A program made the translations under genes and the position numbers. Of a stretch of DNA of 42,302 nucleotides, positions 33,215 through 41,780 are shown piece after piece (the stretch's first letter is position 1; every line of letters starts with the position of its first letter). The notes beneath the pieces were generated by a model, which saw nothing but the letters and a program-made list of their open reading frames with translations, did no database searches and had not been told where the DNA came from. Source of the stretch: Vreelandella nigrificans (GTDB lineage: Bacteria > Pseudomonadota > Gammaproteobacteria > Pseudomonadales > Halomonadaceae); NCBI RefSeq assembly GCF_002374315.1, contig NZ_NWUX01000031.1, positions 1-42,302 of the forward strand, read 5' to 3'.

Positions 33215-33865
33215 CTAATTTACCACTACTAACTCACGCCTTAATTCTGCCGCTAGCGCTTGCGCAAGCTGCTCTCCAACACGATGATCTGGCTTGATCG
33301 AGGCTAAGTCAGCCAAACGCGTTACCTGCATACCAGCGTAGCCACAGGGGTTGATACGCCCAAATGGCGATAGATCAGCATCCACATTGAGGGCAACGCC
33401 ATGATAACTAGCCCCGCGCCTAATACGCAGCCCTAGCGAGGCGATTTTTGCCTCGCCTAACGGAGTATCTACATACACACCAGGCGCATCCGGCCTCGCT
33501 CGAGCACTAATCTCGTAACTGTTAAGTACCGCGATGACCGAGTTTTCAAGTGCAGTGACCAAATCACGCACACCTATTTTCCCACGTCGAACATCTAACA
33601 GCGGGTAGAGTACAACTTGTCCTGGGCCATGGTAAGTTACTTGCCCACCGCGGTCAGTCTGCACGACAGGAATATCGCCCGGCATTAATAGATGCTCAGG
33701 CTTACCTGCTTGTCCTTGAGTAAAAACAGGCTCGTGCTCGACCAACCAAAACTGATCAGACGTTGCAGCATCTCGGCTATCAGTAAGCGCACGCATTGAT
33801 TCCCACACTGGCAAATACGCGCAGCGCCCAAGATGGTGCAGCTCAATGGGTGCTTGGTCGCTCAT
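33215..33865 (-). CDS. lipB: Octanoyl-[ACP]:protein transferase
   Basis: Moves the octanoyl group from acyl-carrier protein to lipoyl domains, the step before LipA. 216 residues. Family motifs TDRGGQVTYHGPGQVVLYP (70-88), catalytic Lys140 (GEAKIASLGL) and catalytic Cys174 (INPCGYAGM). Only 2 bp separate its ATG from the ybeD stop. It ends the minus-strand envelope cluster. Confidence 0.97.
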   Translation of the reverse strand: MSDQAPIELHHLGRCAYLPVWESMRALTDSRDAATSDQFWLVEHEPVFTQGQAGKPEHLLMPGDIPVVQTDRGGQVTYHGPGQVVLYPLLDVRRGKIGVRDLVTALENSVIAVLNSYEISARARPDAPGVYVDTPLGEAKIASLGLRIRRGASYHGVALNVDADLSPFGRINPCGYAGMQVTRLADLASIKPDHRVGEQLAQALAAELRRELVVVN

Positions 33866-33867
33866 GG

Positions 33868-34185
33868 TTATAACACCATGTGCACACGACCAGTGGCTTT
33901 TAAGTCGTCAAACAGCTGACTAAGCTGCTGCTCACCCGTTGCTTTGATAGTAACTCGCACGGACTGAAAACGCCCATTACGACTATCTACTACGCTAATA
34001 GTGCTCTCATCAAAGCCAGGGGCATGCTTGTTAATTACTTGACAGACACAAGCGGCAAAATCGTCAGCCGCATCGCCCACTACCTTCAGTGAATAGTCAC
34101 AAGGAAAAGTGATTTTTGGTGGTGGGCTTGGGCTTGTAGCTGGCTGACGCAAATCACGCAGCCCTTTTTTTGCGTCCTTTTTCAT
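33868..34185 (-). CDS. ybeD: YbeD-family protein (DUF493)
   Basis: 105 residues. After a basic, proline-rich start (about 1-25), a ferredoxin-like alpha/beta fold with FPCDYSLKVVGDAADDF is followed by a C-terminal strand pair ending GRVHMVL. DUF493 proteins sit between dacA and lipB in E. coli and Pseudomonas, as here. A regulatory ACT-like role has been suggested for the family, but the function is not established. Confidence 0.93.
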   Translation of the reverse strand: MKKDAKKGLRDLRQPATSPSPPPKITFPCDYSLKVVGDAADDFAACVCQVINKHAPGFDESTISVVDSRNGRFQSVRVTIKATGEQQLSQLFDDLKATGRVHMVL

Positions 34186-34273
34186 AGCTCGCCTTTGATT
34201 ACCAAATGAGAGAGTGGAAAGCTAAGCATCAAACGCATCGCTTCCCCTCCAGACATCTAAATATTGAGCTTCT

Positions 34274-34312
34274 AGCTCTTGAAATTAGCTCTTGAAATTA
34301 GCTCTTAAAATT
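34274..34312 (-). repeat. 13-bp tandem repeat at the dacA stop codon
   Basis: AGCTCTTGAAATT (34274-34286), AGCTCTTGAAATT (34287-34299) and AGCTCTTAAAATT (34300-34312) are tandem, followed by the looser AGCTGGTGAAGTT (34313-34325) that encodes the last residues of DacA. The repeat seems to be made by duplication of the 3' end of that gene. Confidence 0.9.
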
Positions 34313-35522
34313 AGCTGGTGAAGTTACTGAACAAGCCGCTGAAGAAACGTCTAACCTGATCAAAAAACCGTTTAAACAGGCCACCTTCTTCCACACCCTC
34401 AAGAGCCACTAGCTGTCGCTCGCCGACCATCTCTTCACCCAGGTACACTTCTAGCTTACCTACGCCATCCCCTACAGCAATCGGCGCTTGCAGGTCAGCA
34501 TCAAGATTAAGGCGGGCACGCAACTCTTCATTGCGATTACGCGGCAGCGTCATAAATACTTCTGAATCAACCCCTACACGCAGCTCGTTCGTCTCGCCAC
34601 CCCATACCCGAGGCGTTGCCAGCACTGCGCCACGCTCATAAAGCTTCATCGTTTCAAAAAAGCGAAAACCGTAGCTAAGCAGTTTTTGAGTCTCTTGAGC
34701 ACGCGCTTCCTCTGAACTGGTTCCCATCACAACAGATATTAGGCGCATATCATCACGCTTGGCAGAGGCCACTAGCCCGTAACCAGCTTCTGTTGTCCAA
34801 CCGGTTTTCAAGCCATCAACAGTTGGGTCACGCCAGAGCAGTCGATTACGGTTCGGTTGATCAATACCACCAAAGGAGAAGGTACGCTGGGAATAGATCG
34901 CGTAGTGTTCGGGATAGTCATTAATTATGTACTGTGAAAGCAGCGCCATATCGTGGGCACTTGAGTAGTGATTGTCGCCAGGTAACCCTGTAGCATTTTG
35001 GAAGTTGGTATTGTGCATCCCCAGGCGCGAGGCGTGTTGATTCATTAAGTCTGCAAAGGGCGCCTCGCCTCCAGCCAAGTGCTCAGCCATCGCCACACTA
35101 GCGTCATTACCTGAAACGATGACGATGCCATGTAATAGGTTGTCAACAGAGACCCGGTCCCCAACCTCGATAAACATCTTAGAGCCACCGGTACGCCATG
35201 CCCTCTCGCTGATATTAACCATATCCGTCAGATTAATAGTGCCTCTGTCTAGCTCGCGCTCGACGAGATAAGCAGTCATCAGCTTAGTCAGGCTTGCCGG
35301 CGGCAAACGCTCGTCTGAGTTATGCTCAGCAAGAATTCGGCCGCTGTGAGCATCCATCAATATCCACGAGCTAGCGGCCAACTGGGGCGCCGATGGAATA
35401 ATTGTCTGAGGCTGTGGCTGTGGCTGAGGCGTTGGCTGTGCCAGGGCAGGAAGCGCCACAACGGTCATTGCCGCAATCAAGCAGAACTGTGCTGAACGAC
35501 GAAAAGACATCAATATATTCAT
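34311..35522 (-). CDS. dacA: D-alanyl-D-alanine carboxypeptidase (PBP5/6 family)
   Basis: Trims the fifth residue of peptidoglycan stems. 403 residues. Signal peptide to about residue 28 (ALA), then a PQ-rich linker (PTPQPQPQPQ). Active-site motifs: Ser77-x-x-Lys80 (SLTK), SGN, and KTG. The C-terminal amphipathic segment (GGLFKRFFDQVRRFFSG) is the membrane anchor of the PBP5 family. It could also be called dacC. The ATG at 35522 has a weak site; a second ATG lies 4 codons in. The dacA-ybeD-lipB order is conserved. The 72 bp after rlpA hold no clear promoter. Confidence 0.95.
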   Translation of the reverse strand: MNILMSFRRSAQFCLIAAMTVVALPALAQPTPQPQPQPQTIIPSAPQLAASSWILMDAHSGRILAEHNSDERLPPASLTKLMTAYLVERELDRGTINLTDMVNISERAWRTGGSKMFIEVGDRVSVDNLLHGIVIVSGNDASVAMAEHLAGGEAPFADLMNQHASRLGMHNTNFQNATGLPGDNHYSSAHDMALLSQYIINDYPEHYAIYSQRTFSFGGIDQPNRNRLLWRDPTVDGLKTGWTTEAGYGLVASAKRDDMRLISVVMGTSSEEARAQETQKLLSYGFRFFETMKLYERGAVLATPRVWGGETNELRVGVDSEVFMTLPRNRNEELRARLNLDADLQAPIAVGDGVGKLEVYLGEEMVGERQLVALEGVEEGGLFKRFFDQVRRFFSGLFSNFTS

Positions 35523-35594
35523 TACTAACTTCTCACTTACATAGTAAATGACGCTGTTAGGGGGGCGCCATTAAGGATAAATAAAGGGGGTAAT

Positions 35595-36599
35595 TTATTT
35601 CACCACAAACACTTGAGGGAAACCTGCATGACGCAGTTCCTCCCGAGCCCGTGTCTCTTGGGTAGGCATGACTGGCCCAACTTGCACGCGGTGAACGTCT
35701 GCATCACTCATTACCCGCACTGAATGCGCCAGTTCACCCTGCAAGCGCCTCTGAAGTTGTTCAGCCCCTTCAGCACTGCCTAGTGCGGCAATTTGCAGGT
35801 AAACCGCGCCTCCAGCCTCGCGTTCAGCTATTGTTTGCGAACCCGGCGCTGACGCCACCTGACGCTGTGTAGTAGTAGAAGTAGTAGACGACTGCGCTAC
35901 CGTAGAGGGTGTCGAACCAGCCGCGCTAGAACTGCCACTTTTCCCGCGATCAGCAAGCCATTGGGCAGGGTCAATCGCCTCAACGCGAACAGGCCCAGTG
36001 CCGTTATCTAAAATTCCTAAACGCGCCGCGGCTGCATAAGAAAGATCTATTTCGCGGTCACTATGAAATGGCCCTCGATCATTAACACGCACAATAACAG
36101 ATTGCCCTGTATTTAAACTGGTCACTCGAGCAAAGGTAGGTAGCGGCAAAGAACGGTGGGCGGCCGACATTTTGTACATGTCATAGATTTCACCGTTAGA
36201 GGTGGCATAGCCATGAAACTTTTCGCCATACCAAGAGGCGGTACCCTGCCTAGCATAGCCCGTAGCATCAGGCAGCACCTTGTACGTCTCTCCCCACACT
36301 TCGTAGGTTGAACGGTTACCCGCCCGCGATGGCGGCTCAATGCGCGGCTCAGCATCCGGCACAGTGGTCACATCAGGTGGCTCAAGCGGATAAGCATCCC
36401 CCGACATGGCATAGCGTTCACCACTATTGGCTGAACTGCTGCTTGCAGGAGCGCTGCTTGACGCTGGAGCACTAGGCTGACGGTCTAAATCGACACTGGC
36501 ACGCTGGGTTTCTTGACTAGCGCATCCGCTCAGCAAAGTTGCTATCGCTACCGCCCCAGCTACGCCTAACCCACGGGCATCTGTCAGCAATGTTTTCAT
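35595..36599 (-). CDS. rlpA: Septal-ring lytic transglycosylase RlpA
   Basis: Outer-membrane lipoprotein that binds and cleaves denuded glycan. 334 residues. Lipobox LLSGC, with Cys26 as the lipidated residue. Ser/Ala/Pro-rich linker to about 85, then the double-psi barrel (about 110-205, with GTASWYGEKFHGYATSNGEIYD and VRVNDRGPFHSDREIDLS), a Ser/Thr-rich linker (about 220-245, encoded partly by trinucleotide runs), and a C-terminal SPOR domain (about 258-334). Its ATG overlaps the mltB stop (ATGA). Confidence 0.96.
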   Translation of the reverse strand: MKTLLTDARGLGVAGAVAIATLLSGCASQETQRASVDLDRQPSAPASSSAPASSSSANSGERYAMSGDAYPLEPPDVTTVPDAEPRIEPPSRAGNRSTYEVWGETYKVLPDATGYARQGTASWYGEKFHGYATSNGEIYDMYKMSAAHRSLPLPTFARVTSLNTGQSVIVRVNDRGPFHSDREIDLSYAAAARLGILDNGTGPVRVEAIDPAQWLADRGKSGSSSAAGSTPSTVAQSSTTSTTTQRQVASAPGSQTIAEREAGGAVYLQIAALGSAEGAEQLQRRLQGELAHSVRVMSDADVHRVQVGPVMPTQETRAREELRHAGFPQVFVVK

Positions 36600-37618
36600 C
36601 CCTGGTCCTCAACCTGCTGCTCGATGGCTTCCGACAATTCCGCTACCGCCATCGCATACAGGTGGCTATGGTTGTAGCGGGTAATCACGTAGAAATTATA
36701 CTCACCCAGTCGGTAACTTATGCTCTCGTCGGAGAGCTCAAGCATCAACGGCACTACCGGCAGCGTTGGTTCAAGGGGCTGCTCTGGCATAATGCCAGCA
36801 TCTATAACATCTGCAACAGTAACCACGGGCGGACGTGTTTGATTAAAGGTGATTGACTCCGGCACGGTGTCAGGCCCACTCGCTTCATGATAAATGGAGC
36901 CATCTCGCTGCCAGCCATGCTCGGCAAAGTAATTAGCGACGCTGCCAATGGCATCGACGGGATTTTCCCACAAGTCCCGAATGCCATCACCATCGAAATC
37001 AACAGCATACGCTTGATAGCTCGTGGGAATAAACTGAGGGTACCCCATAGCACCTGCATATGAGCCATAGAGGTCTGTAGGTTCAACCCCTTGCTCATGG
37101 GCTATTTTCAAAAAAGCGGCTAGCTCACCGCGGAAAAAGTTTCCGCGCACTGGGTGATGAAAAGCCAGGGTCGCCAGAGAATCAAGCACTCTGTGCCGAC
37201 CTTTATGGCGTCCATAATATGTTTCCACACCTATAATAGCGGTGATCACCTCGCGAGGTACTCCATATACCTCTTCAGCACGGGCAAGCGTATCCGCATG
37301 CTCATGAATGAAAGCAGCCCCCTCTTCAATACGCTGCTCTGTCATAAAAATATTGCGATACTCGTGCCACTGTAAGCGACGCTCAGCCGCTCCCTCCATG
37401 GCATCTAGCACTCCCTGGCTATAGGTGGCCTGGAGAAATGTGTCGGTCAGCCACGCTTCTGGCAAGCCTTCAGCCACTAGCTCATCAACCAGCTGTTGAG
37501 TGCGCTCATGGTACTGTGGATCAAAGTGCGCTTGCTCCTCAGCCCACACGGCAGGGATTGAGCATGCCATTAGGGCAGCCATCAAATAACTACCTGCTTT
37601 GCTTTGGGCCCTATTCAT
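36596..37618 (-). CDS. mltB: Membrane-bound lytic murein transglycosylase B
   Basis: Cleaves glycan strands with formation of anhydromuramic ends. 340 residues, signal peptide to about 26 (AVWA) and no lipobox cysteine in the right place, so it may be a soluble SltB-type. The catalytic glutamate is Glu132 in IIGVETYYGRHKG. Typical segments are GAMGYPQFIPTSYQAYAVDFDGDG and NPVDAIGSVANYFAEHGW. AGGAG lies about 11 bp before the ATG. It sits between rodA and rlpA, as in Pseudomonas. Confidence 0.95.
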   Translation of the reverse strand: MNRAQSKAGSYLMAALMACSIPAVWAEEQAHFDPQYHERTQQLVDELVAEGLPEAWLTDTFLQATYSQGVLDAMEGAAERRLQWHEYRNIFMTEQRIEEGAAFIHEHADTLARAEEVYGVPREVITAIIGVETYYGRHKGRHRVLDSLATLAFHHPVRGNFFRGELAAFLKIAHEQGVEPTDLYGSYAGAMGYPQFIPTSYQAYAVDFDGDGIRDLWENPVDAIGSVANYFAEHGWQRDGSIYHEASGPDTVPESITFNQTRPPVVTVADVIDAGIMPEQPLEPTLPVVPLMLELSDESISYRLGEYNFYVITRYNHSHLYAMAVAELSEAIEQQVEDQG

Positions 37619-37656
37619 TAACTAACCACTCCTGTGAAAATAAAATGCTTCGACCA

Positions 37657-38820
37657 TTAGCGCGGCAATAAGCGGCGATGCGCATGAATCGACATGAGAA
37701 TACCGAACCCAGCCAACAAGGTCACGCTTGAGGTACCACCGTAACTTACTAACGGCAAAGGCACTCCCACCACAGGCAGAATGCCACTCACCATGCCGAC
37801 ATTAACAAAGACGTAAATAAAAAATGTGAGAATAATACTGCCAGCCACCAGCCGCCCAAATGTATCCTGGGAGGATGTGGCCAGCCAAAGCCCGCGCCCT
37901 ACAATCATGACATAGAGCGCCAGCAGCATTAGCATCCCTACAAGACCAAACTCTTCACCTAACACAGCAATAATGAAATCCGTATGGCGCTCAGGCAAGA
38001 ATTCAAGCTGGGACTGAGTGCCGTCAAGCCAGCCCTTGCCCCATAGCCCACCACTGCCAATCGCCGTGGTGGACTGGATAATATTCCAACCTGCACCTAG
38101 CGGGTCGCTTTCCGGATCAAGGAAGGTTAATACCCTCTGCCGTTGGTAATTGTGCATGTTCATCCATAGCACCGGCAGGCCAGCTGCCATTAAAGCACCA
38201 ACAAAACCAATAAGCTTCCAGGAAAGGCCCGCCAACAACACTACGATGACTGCCGCACTAGCCACTAGCAACGAAGTGCCAAGATCGGGCTGAATGGCAG
38301 TAAGCACGACAGGGAGGCCAATAATTATCCCACACACAGCAATGTCTCGCAGGCGCGGAGGCAACTGACAACGATTGAGATATGCAGCGACCATTAGCGG
38401 CACCGCAAGCTTCATCATCTCAGAGGGTTGAAAACGGATAACACCAGGAATTTCAAGCCACCGCTTAGCCCCCATGCCTATATCTCCCGCGATTTCCACC
38501 GCAATGAGCATGGCAAGTCCCACTGCGTAGGCAATGGGTGCCCAACGTAGAAAAGTAGATGGGGAGAACTGGGCAATGACCACCATCACGACCAAAGCAA
38601 CACCAAAGCGAACGGCTTGTGCAATGACCGCTTCAATGCGCTGTCCAGAGGCGCTATACAGCACGAACAGGCCCGCCACCATCAACACCAGCAGCAGACC
38701 TATTAACCATGGGTCGAGGTGTATTCTCTCCCAGATACTCTTGCGTCGAGCTATGCCACTATTCGGTGGTCTTACGGGGTAGCGTCGAAAAGAGCGGGAA
38801 AGCAACTGCCATGGAACCAT
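37657..38820 (-). CDS. mrdB: Rod-shape peptidoglycan polymerase RodA
   Basis: SEDS-family glycosyltransferase working with PBP2 in side-wall elongation. 387 residues with about ten membrane spans. Family segments include WLEIPGVIRFQPSEMMKLAVPL, AIQPDLGTSLLV, LPERHTDFIIAVLGEEFGLVG and PLPLVSYGGTSSV. Its ATG shares one base with the PBP2 stop, so the pair is made in a fixed ratio. Confidence 0.97.
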   Translation of the reverse strand: MVPWQLLSRSFRRYPVRPPNSGIARRKSIWERIHLDPWLIGLLLVLMVAGLFVLYSASGQRIEAVIAQAVRFGVALVVMVVIAQFSPSTFLRWAPIAYAVGLAMLIAVEIAGDIGMGAKRWLEIPGVIRFQPSEMMKLAVPLMVAAYLNRCQLPPRLRDIAVCGIIIGLPVVLTAIQPDLGTSLLVASAAVIVVLLAGLSWKLIGFVGALMAAGLPVLWMNMHNYQRQRVLTFLDPESDPLGAGWNIIQSTTAIGSGGLWGKGWLDGTQSQLEFLPERHTDFIIAVLGEEFGLVGMLMLLALYVMIVGRGLWLATSSQDTFGRLVAGSIILTFFIYVFVNVGMVSGILPVVGVPLPLVSYGGTSSVTLLAGFGILMSIHAHRRLLPR

Positions 38821-40727
38821 CAGTTCCCCTCCACGCCAGTGGTGTCTTCATTCAGCACTTCTTTCAGCTCTTCTACATCAGGTGCGTTATCGTTAAGCAG
38901 CCAAGCGTCTGTCATCGCCCGCGCCAGATGCGCCGCATGGGTACTTCCCCCACCGGCGTTTTCTACAATTACCGAGACGGCAATCTGAGGATTATCTAGC
39001 GGTGCAAAGGCCATAAAAAGTGCATGATCGCGCAAGCGCTCTTCAAGCTCTGCGGCGTTGTAACGCTGATCTTGCCCTAGCGAAAACACCTGAGCAGTGC
39101 CCGACTTCCCCCCCATTCGATACTCAAGCCCCACACCTGTACGACGAGCAGTGCCTTCATGACCAGTAAGCACTTTTTCCATACCGCTAAAAATGCGCGC
39201 CCACCAACCTTCGTTATCAAGCTGGATATCAGGCAAGGTATCCGGCAGGTCACGCGGCACGAGCTCATCGCCAATTTCTAAAGCAAGGCGTGGCTTCACC
39301 CAATGACCCCGATTTGCCAACGCCGCTGTTGCACTGGCCAACTGGAGTGGTGTCACTTGCCAATAGCCTTGCCCAATGCCCACAGAAAGCGTTTCGCCTG
39401 GATACCAAGGCTGATTAAAGCGTGCCCGCTTCCACTCCCGCGATGGCATTAATGCAGTGCTTTCGCCTTGGACATCGTGAGCAACTCTTTGCCCAAAACC
39501 AAAGTTACTCATCTGCTCATGCAACTTATCAATCCCCAAATCGTGAGCCAGTGAGTAGTAATAGGTGTTATTGGATACCGCAATTGATCGCTCCATATCA
39601 ACCCTACCATGCCCCCAGCGCAGCCAATTACGATATCGACGAGAATCATTAGGCAGCTGATAAAAACCAGGGTCATGAATAGTACTATCGGGTGTAATGG
39701 CGCCCTCTACCAGCCCTGCTAAGGCCAGGAAAGGTTTAATTGTCGAGCCAGGGGGATAGTGCCCGCGAATAGCACGATTAAATAAAGGCAAATCGATATT
39801 TTCTTGAAGCGCTCTATAAGAGGCAACATCAATACCGGTGACAAACTGATTGCTGTCAAAACCAGGGGTAGAGACCATTGCCAGAATTTCACCTGTGTCC
39901 GGAACAATGGCCACGATAGAACCCCGCCTGCCATCCATCAGTTCATAGGCCAACATTTGAAGCGACTTATCCAACGTTAAGGTTAGGTTATCGCCTGGCA
40001 CGGGATCAGTGCGCCCAAGCTCCCTTAATACCCGCCCGCGCGCATTAGTTTCAACTTTACGCAACCCTGCTTGGCCATGCAGACGGTCCTCATAAAAACG
40101 CTCAACACCTGTTTTACCGATAAAGTGCGTGCCTGCGTAACGACCAGTATCCAATGTCTGCATTTCTTCAGCATTAATACGCCCCACATACCCCAGGGCA
40201 TGGGCCATCACTTCTGCATCTGGATAGTAGCGCAACAGCTGAGCTTCAACTTCAACTCCTGGCAAGCGATGTCTATTAACCGCAAGGCGGGCAATTTGGT
40301 TTTCGCTCAAATCACTCATTAGCAGAGCGGGTTGAAAAGGACGCTGGCGCTGCCGTGAGCGAACATTGAACGCATCAATATCCTCCTCAGGCAACTCTAA
40401 AAGCTCGACCAGAAGCGCCAGCGTGTCATCCAAATTATCAACACGCTCACGTACTAGGGTCAGGTTATAGGTAGGGCGATTTTCAGCAAGCAGTGCGCCA
40501 TTACGGTCATAAATCAGCCCCCGGTTGGGCGGAAGCGGCTCGACACGCACGCGGTTTTTTTCTGAACGGGTACTATAGAGATCATGCTGAGTAATCTGTA
40601 AATAGGCTAAACGACCAGTCAGCAAGCTGGTGAGTACAATCACAACTAAAACGGCAAGCAGCGCTCTGACACGAAAAATACGCAGCTCTTGCTCGGAATT
40701 TTTTAGCGTGTCAAGGCGCTGTGGCAT
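38820..40727 (-). CDS. mrdA: Penicillin-binding protein 2
   Basis: Transpeptidase of rod elongation. 635 residues: N-terminal membrane anchor (about 22-40), dimerisation/pedestal domain (about 60-230), and a transpeptidase domain with Ser328-x-x-Lys331 (STIK), Ser385-Asn-Asn and Lys541-Ser-Gly-Thr. The first 20 residues are cytosolic and polar. The ribosome site is weak (GTCACCTGTTGCC before the ATG). It lies 73 bp after rlmH and overlaps rodA by one base. Confidence 0.97.
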   Translation of the reverse strand: MPQRLDTLKNSEQELRIFRVRALLAVLVVIVLTSLLTGRLAYLQITQHDLYSTRSEKNRVRVEPLPPNRGLIYDRNGALLAENRPTYNLTLVRERVDNLDDTLALLVELLELPEEDIDAFNVRSRQRQRPFQPALLMSDLSENQIARLAVNRHRLPGVEVEAQLLRYYPDAEVMAHALGYVGRINAEEMQTLDTGRYAGTHFIGKTGVERFYEDRLHGQAGLRKVETNARGRVLRELGRTDPVPGDNLTLTLDKSLQMLAYELMDGRRGSIVAIVPDTGEILAMVSTPGFDSNQFVTGIDVASYRALQENIDLPLFNRAIRGHYPPGSTIKPFLALAGLVEGAITPDSTIHDPGFYQLPNDSRRYRNWLRWGHGRVDMERSIAVSNNTYYYSLAHDLGIDKLHEQMSNFGFGQRVAHDVQGESTALMPSREWKRARFNQPWYPGETLSVGIGQGYWQVTPLQLASATAALANRGHWVKPRLALEIGDELVPRDLPDTLPDIQLDNEGWWARIFSGMEKVLTGHEGTARRTGVGLEYRMGGKSGTAQVFSLGQDQRYNAAELEERLRDHALFMAFAPLDNPQIAVSVIVENAGGGSTHAAHLARAMTDAWLLNDNAPDVEELKEVLNEDTTGVEGN

Positions 40728-40799
40728 GGCAACAGGTGACTCTCAAATCTGACAAATGACGTAACAATAGCCATAGATTCAGGCTTAACGTTGACACGC

Positions 40800-41267
40800 C
40801 TAACGATGATAAGGATGACCAACTAGCAAGGTCCAGGCTCGGTATAGCTGCTCAGCCAGCATGATTCGCACTAGCGGGTGAGGTAATGTAAGAGGGGATA
40901 ACGACCACGCTTTATCGGCTAATGCTGAAAGCGATGGTTCTAAACCATCAGGCCCGCCAACCAGGAGTACGATATCTCGCCCCTCCATCCGCCATGACGC
41001 AGCTTCTTCCGCTAACTGCTCGGTGCTCCATGGCTTACCTTTGACCTCTAACGCCACGATGTACTCATCACCGCGCAGCTTGTCACGGATACGCTGTGCT
41101 TCTTGAGCACGCGCTTTTGCTACGTCCGCGTTTTTACCTCGCTGACCCAGCGGGATCTCTTCAACTTCAAGATTAAAGTCCCGTGGCAGCCGTTTACGGT
41201 AGGTTTCAATGCCCTCTTCAACCCATCCAGGCATTTTTGTTCCCACCGCTAACAGCCGAATCCTCAT
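40800..41267 (-). CDS. rlmH: 23S rRNA pseudouridine-1915 N3-methyltransferase
   Basis: SPOUT methyltransferase acting on 70S ribosomes. 155 residues, the usual size. Conserved segments are RIRLLAVGTKMPGWV, LLVGGPDGLEPS (SAM site) and the C-terminal EQLYRAWTLLVGHPYHR. Its ATG overlaps the rsfS stop (ATGA). Confidence 0.97.
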   Translation of the reverse strand: MRIRLLAVGTKMPGWVEEGIETYRKRLPRDFNLEVEEIPLGQRGKNADVAKARAQEAQRIRDKLRGDEYIVALEVKGKPWSTEQLAEEAASWRMEGRDIVLLVGGPDGLEPSLSALADKAWSLSPLTLPHPLVRIMLAEQLYRAWTLLVGHPYHR

Positions 41268-41650
41268 GACATATTGACCCGCTCTTCTAGGCGCTTCAAC
41301 GAGTCACCAATAGCACCCCCATCGTTAGGCAGGTCTGCCCAGAGGCGTTCAAGATCATACAGTGCGCGGGCATCAGGTAGCATGATATGAACGACGATGT
41401 CGCCCAAATCAACCAATACCCAATCAGCGTTATCGCCACCCTCTACACCACGGGGCTTAAGGCCAGATGCTTTGGCTTTATCCACTACATTTTGCGCAAG
41501 GGCAGAAACGTGGCGAGTGGAAGTACCGCTAGCAATGATCATGAGATCAGTAACTTCGGTTAGCTTTGAAACGTCTAGCTGGGTAATATCACGTGCTTTT
41601 AGCTCTTCTAGCGCGTCAATCGCTAGGCTTTTAAGTGTATCGATGTGCAT
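41264..41650 (-). CDS. rsfS: Ribosomal silencing factor
   Basis: Binds L14 of the 50S subunit and prevents subunit joining in starvation. The start is the ATG at 41650 (MHIDTLKSLAID), with TTAGGAG 4 bp upstream; the frame is open 70 codons further but without family sequence. 128 residues, with the family's DVSKLTEVTDLMIIASGTSTRHV and ADWVLVDLGDIVVHIM. It overlaps rlmH by 4 bp. A palindrome lies 43 bp upstream. Confidence 0.97.
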   Translation of the reverse strand: MHIDTLKSLAIDALEELKARDITQLDVSKLTEVTDLMIIASGTSTRHVSALAQNVVDKAKASGLKPRGVEGGDNADWVLVDLGDIVVHIMLPDARALYDLERLWADLPNDGGAIGDSLKRLEERVNMS

Positions 41651-41693
41651 AACTCCTAAAGACAACCCCATATGGTAATCAACCCGACAATAA

Positions 41694-41711
41694 ATACGTT
41701 CATGAACGTAT
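41694..41711 (-). promoter_or_regulatory. Perfect 18-bp palindrome upstream of rsfS
   Basis: ATACGTTCATGAACGTAT reads the same on both strands and lies in the 130-bp gap between nadD and rsfS, 43 bp before the rsfS start. This is the shape of a dimeric regulator site. No convincing promoter is placed relative to it. Confidence 0.55.
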
Positions 41712-41780
41712 AAAGAACGACCAAGTGCCAATTGGCCGCTTAGCCGGCCATTGTAACGGCTTCTTTGATGACTGCCAGCG

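Noticed and set aside
33112..33297. Small plus-strand ORF of 61 codons with an NKQT repeat made by (CAAA)10
   Set aside because: No ribosome site, the protein repeat is only the microsatellite translated, and its second half is antisense to lipB. I treat it as chance.
41733..41750. TGGCCG/CGGCCA hairpin between nadD and rsfS as the nadD terminator
   Set aside because: Only 6 bp of stem and no T-run follows on the minus strand.
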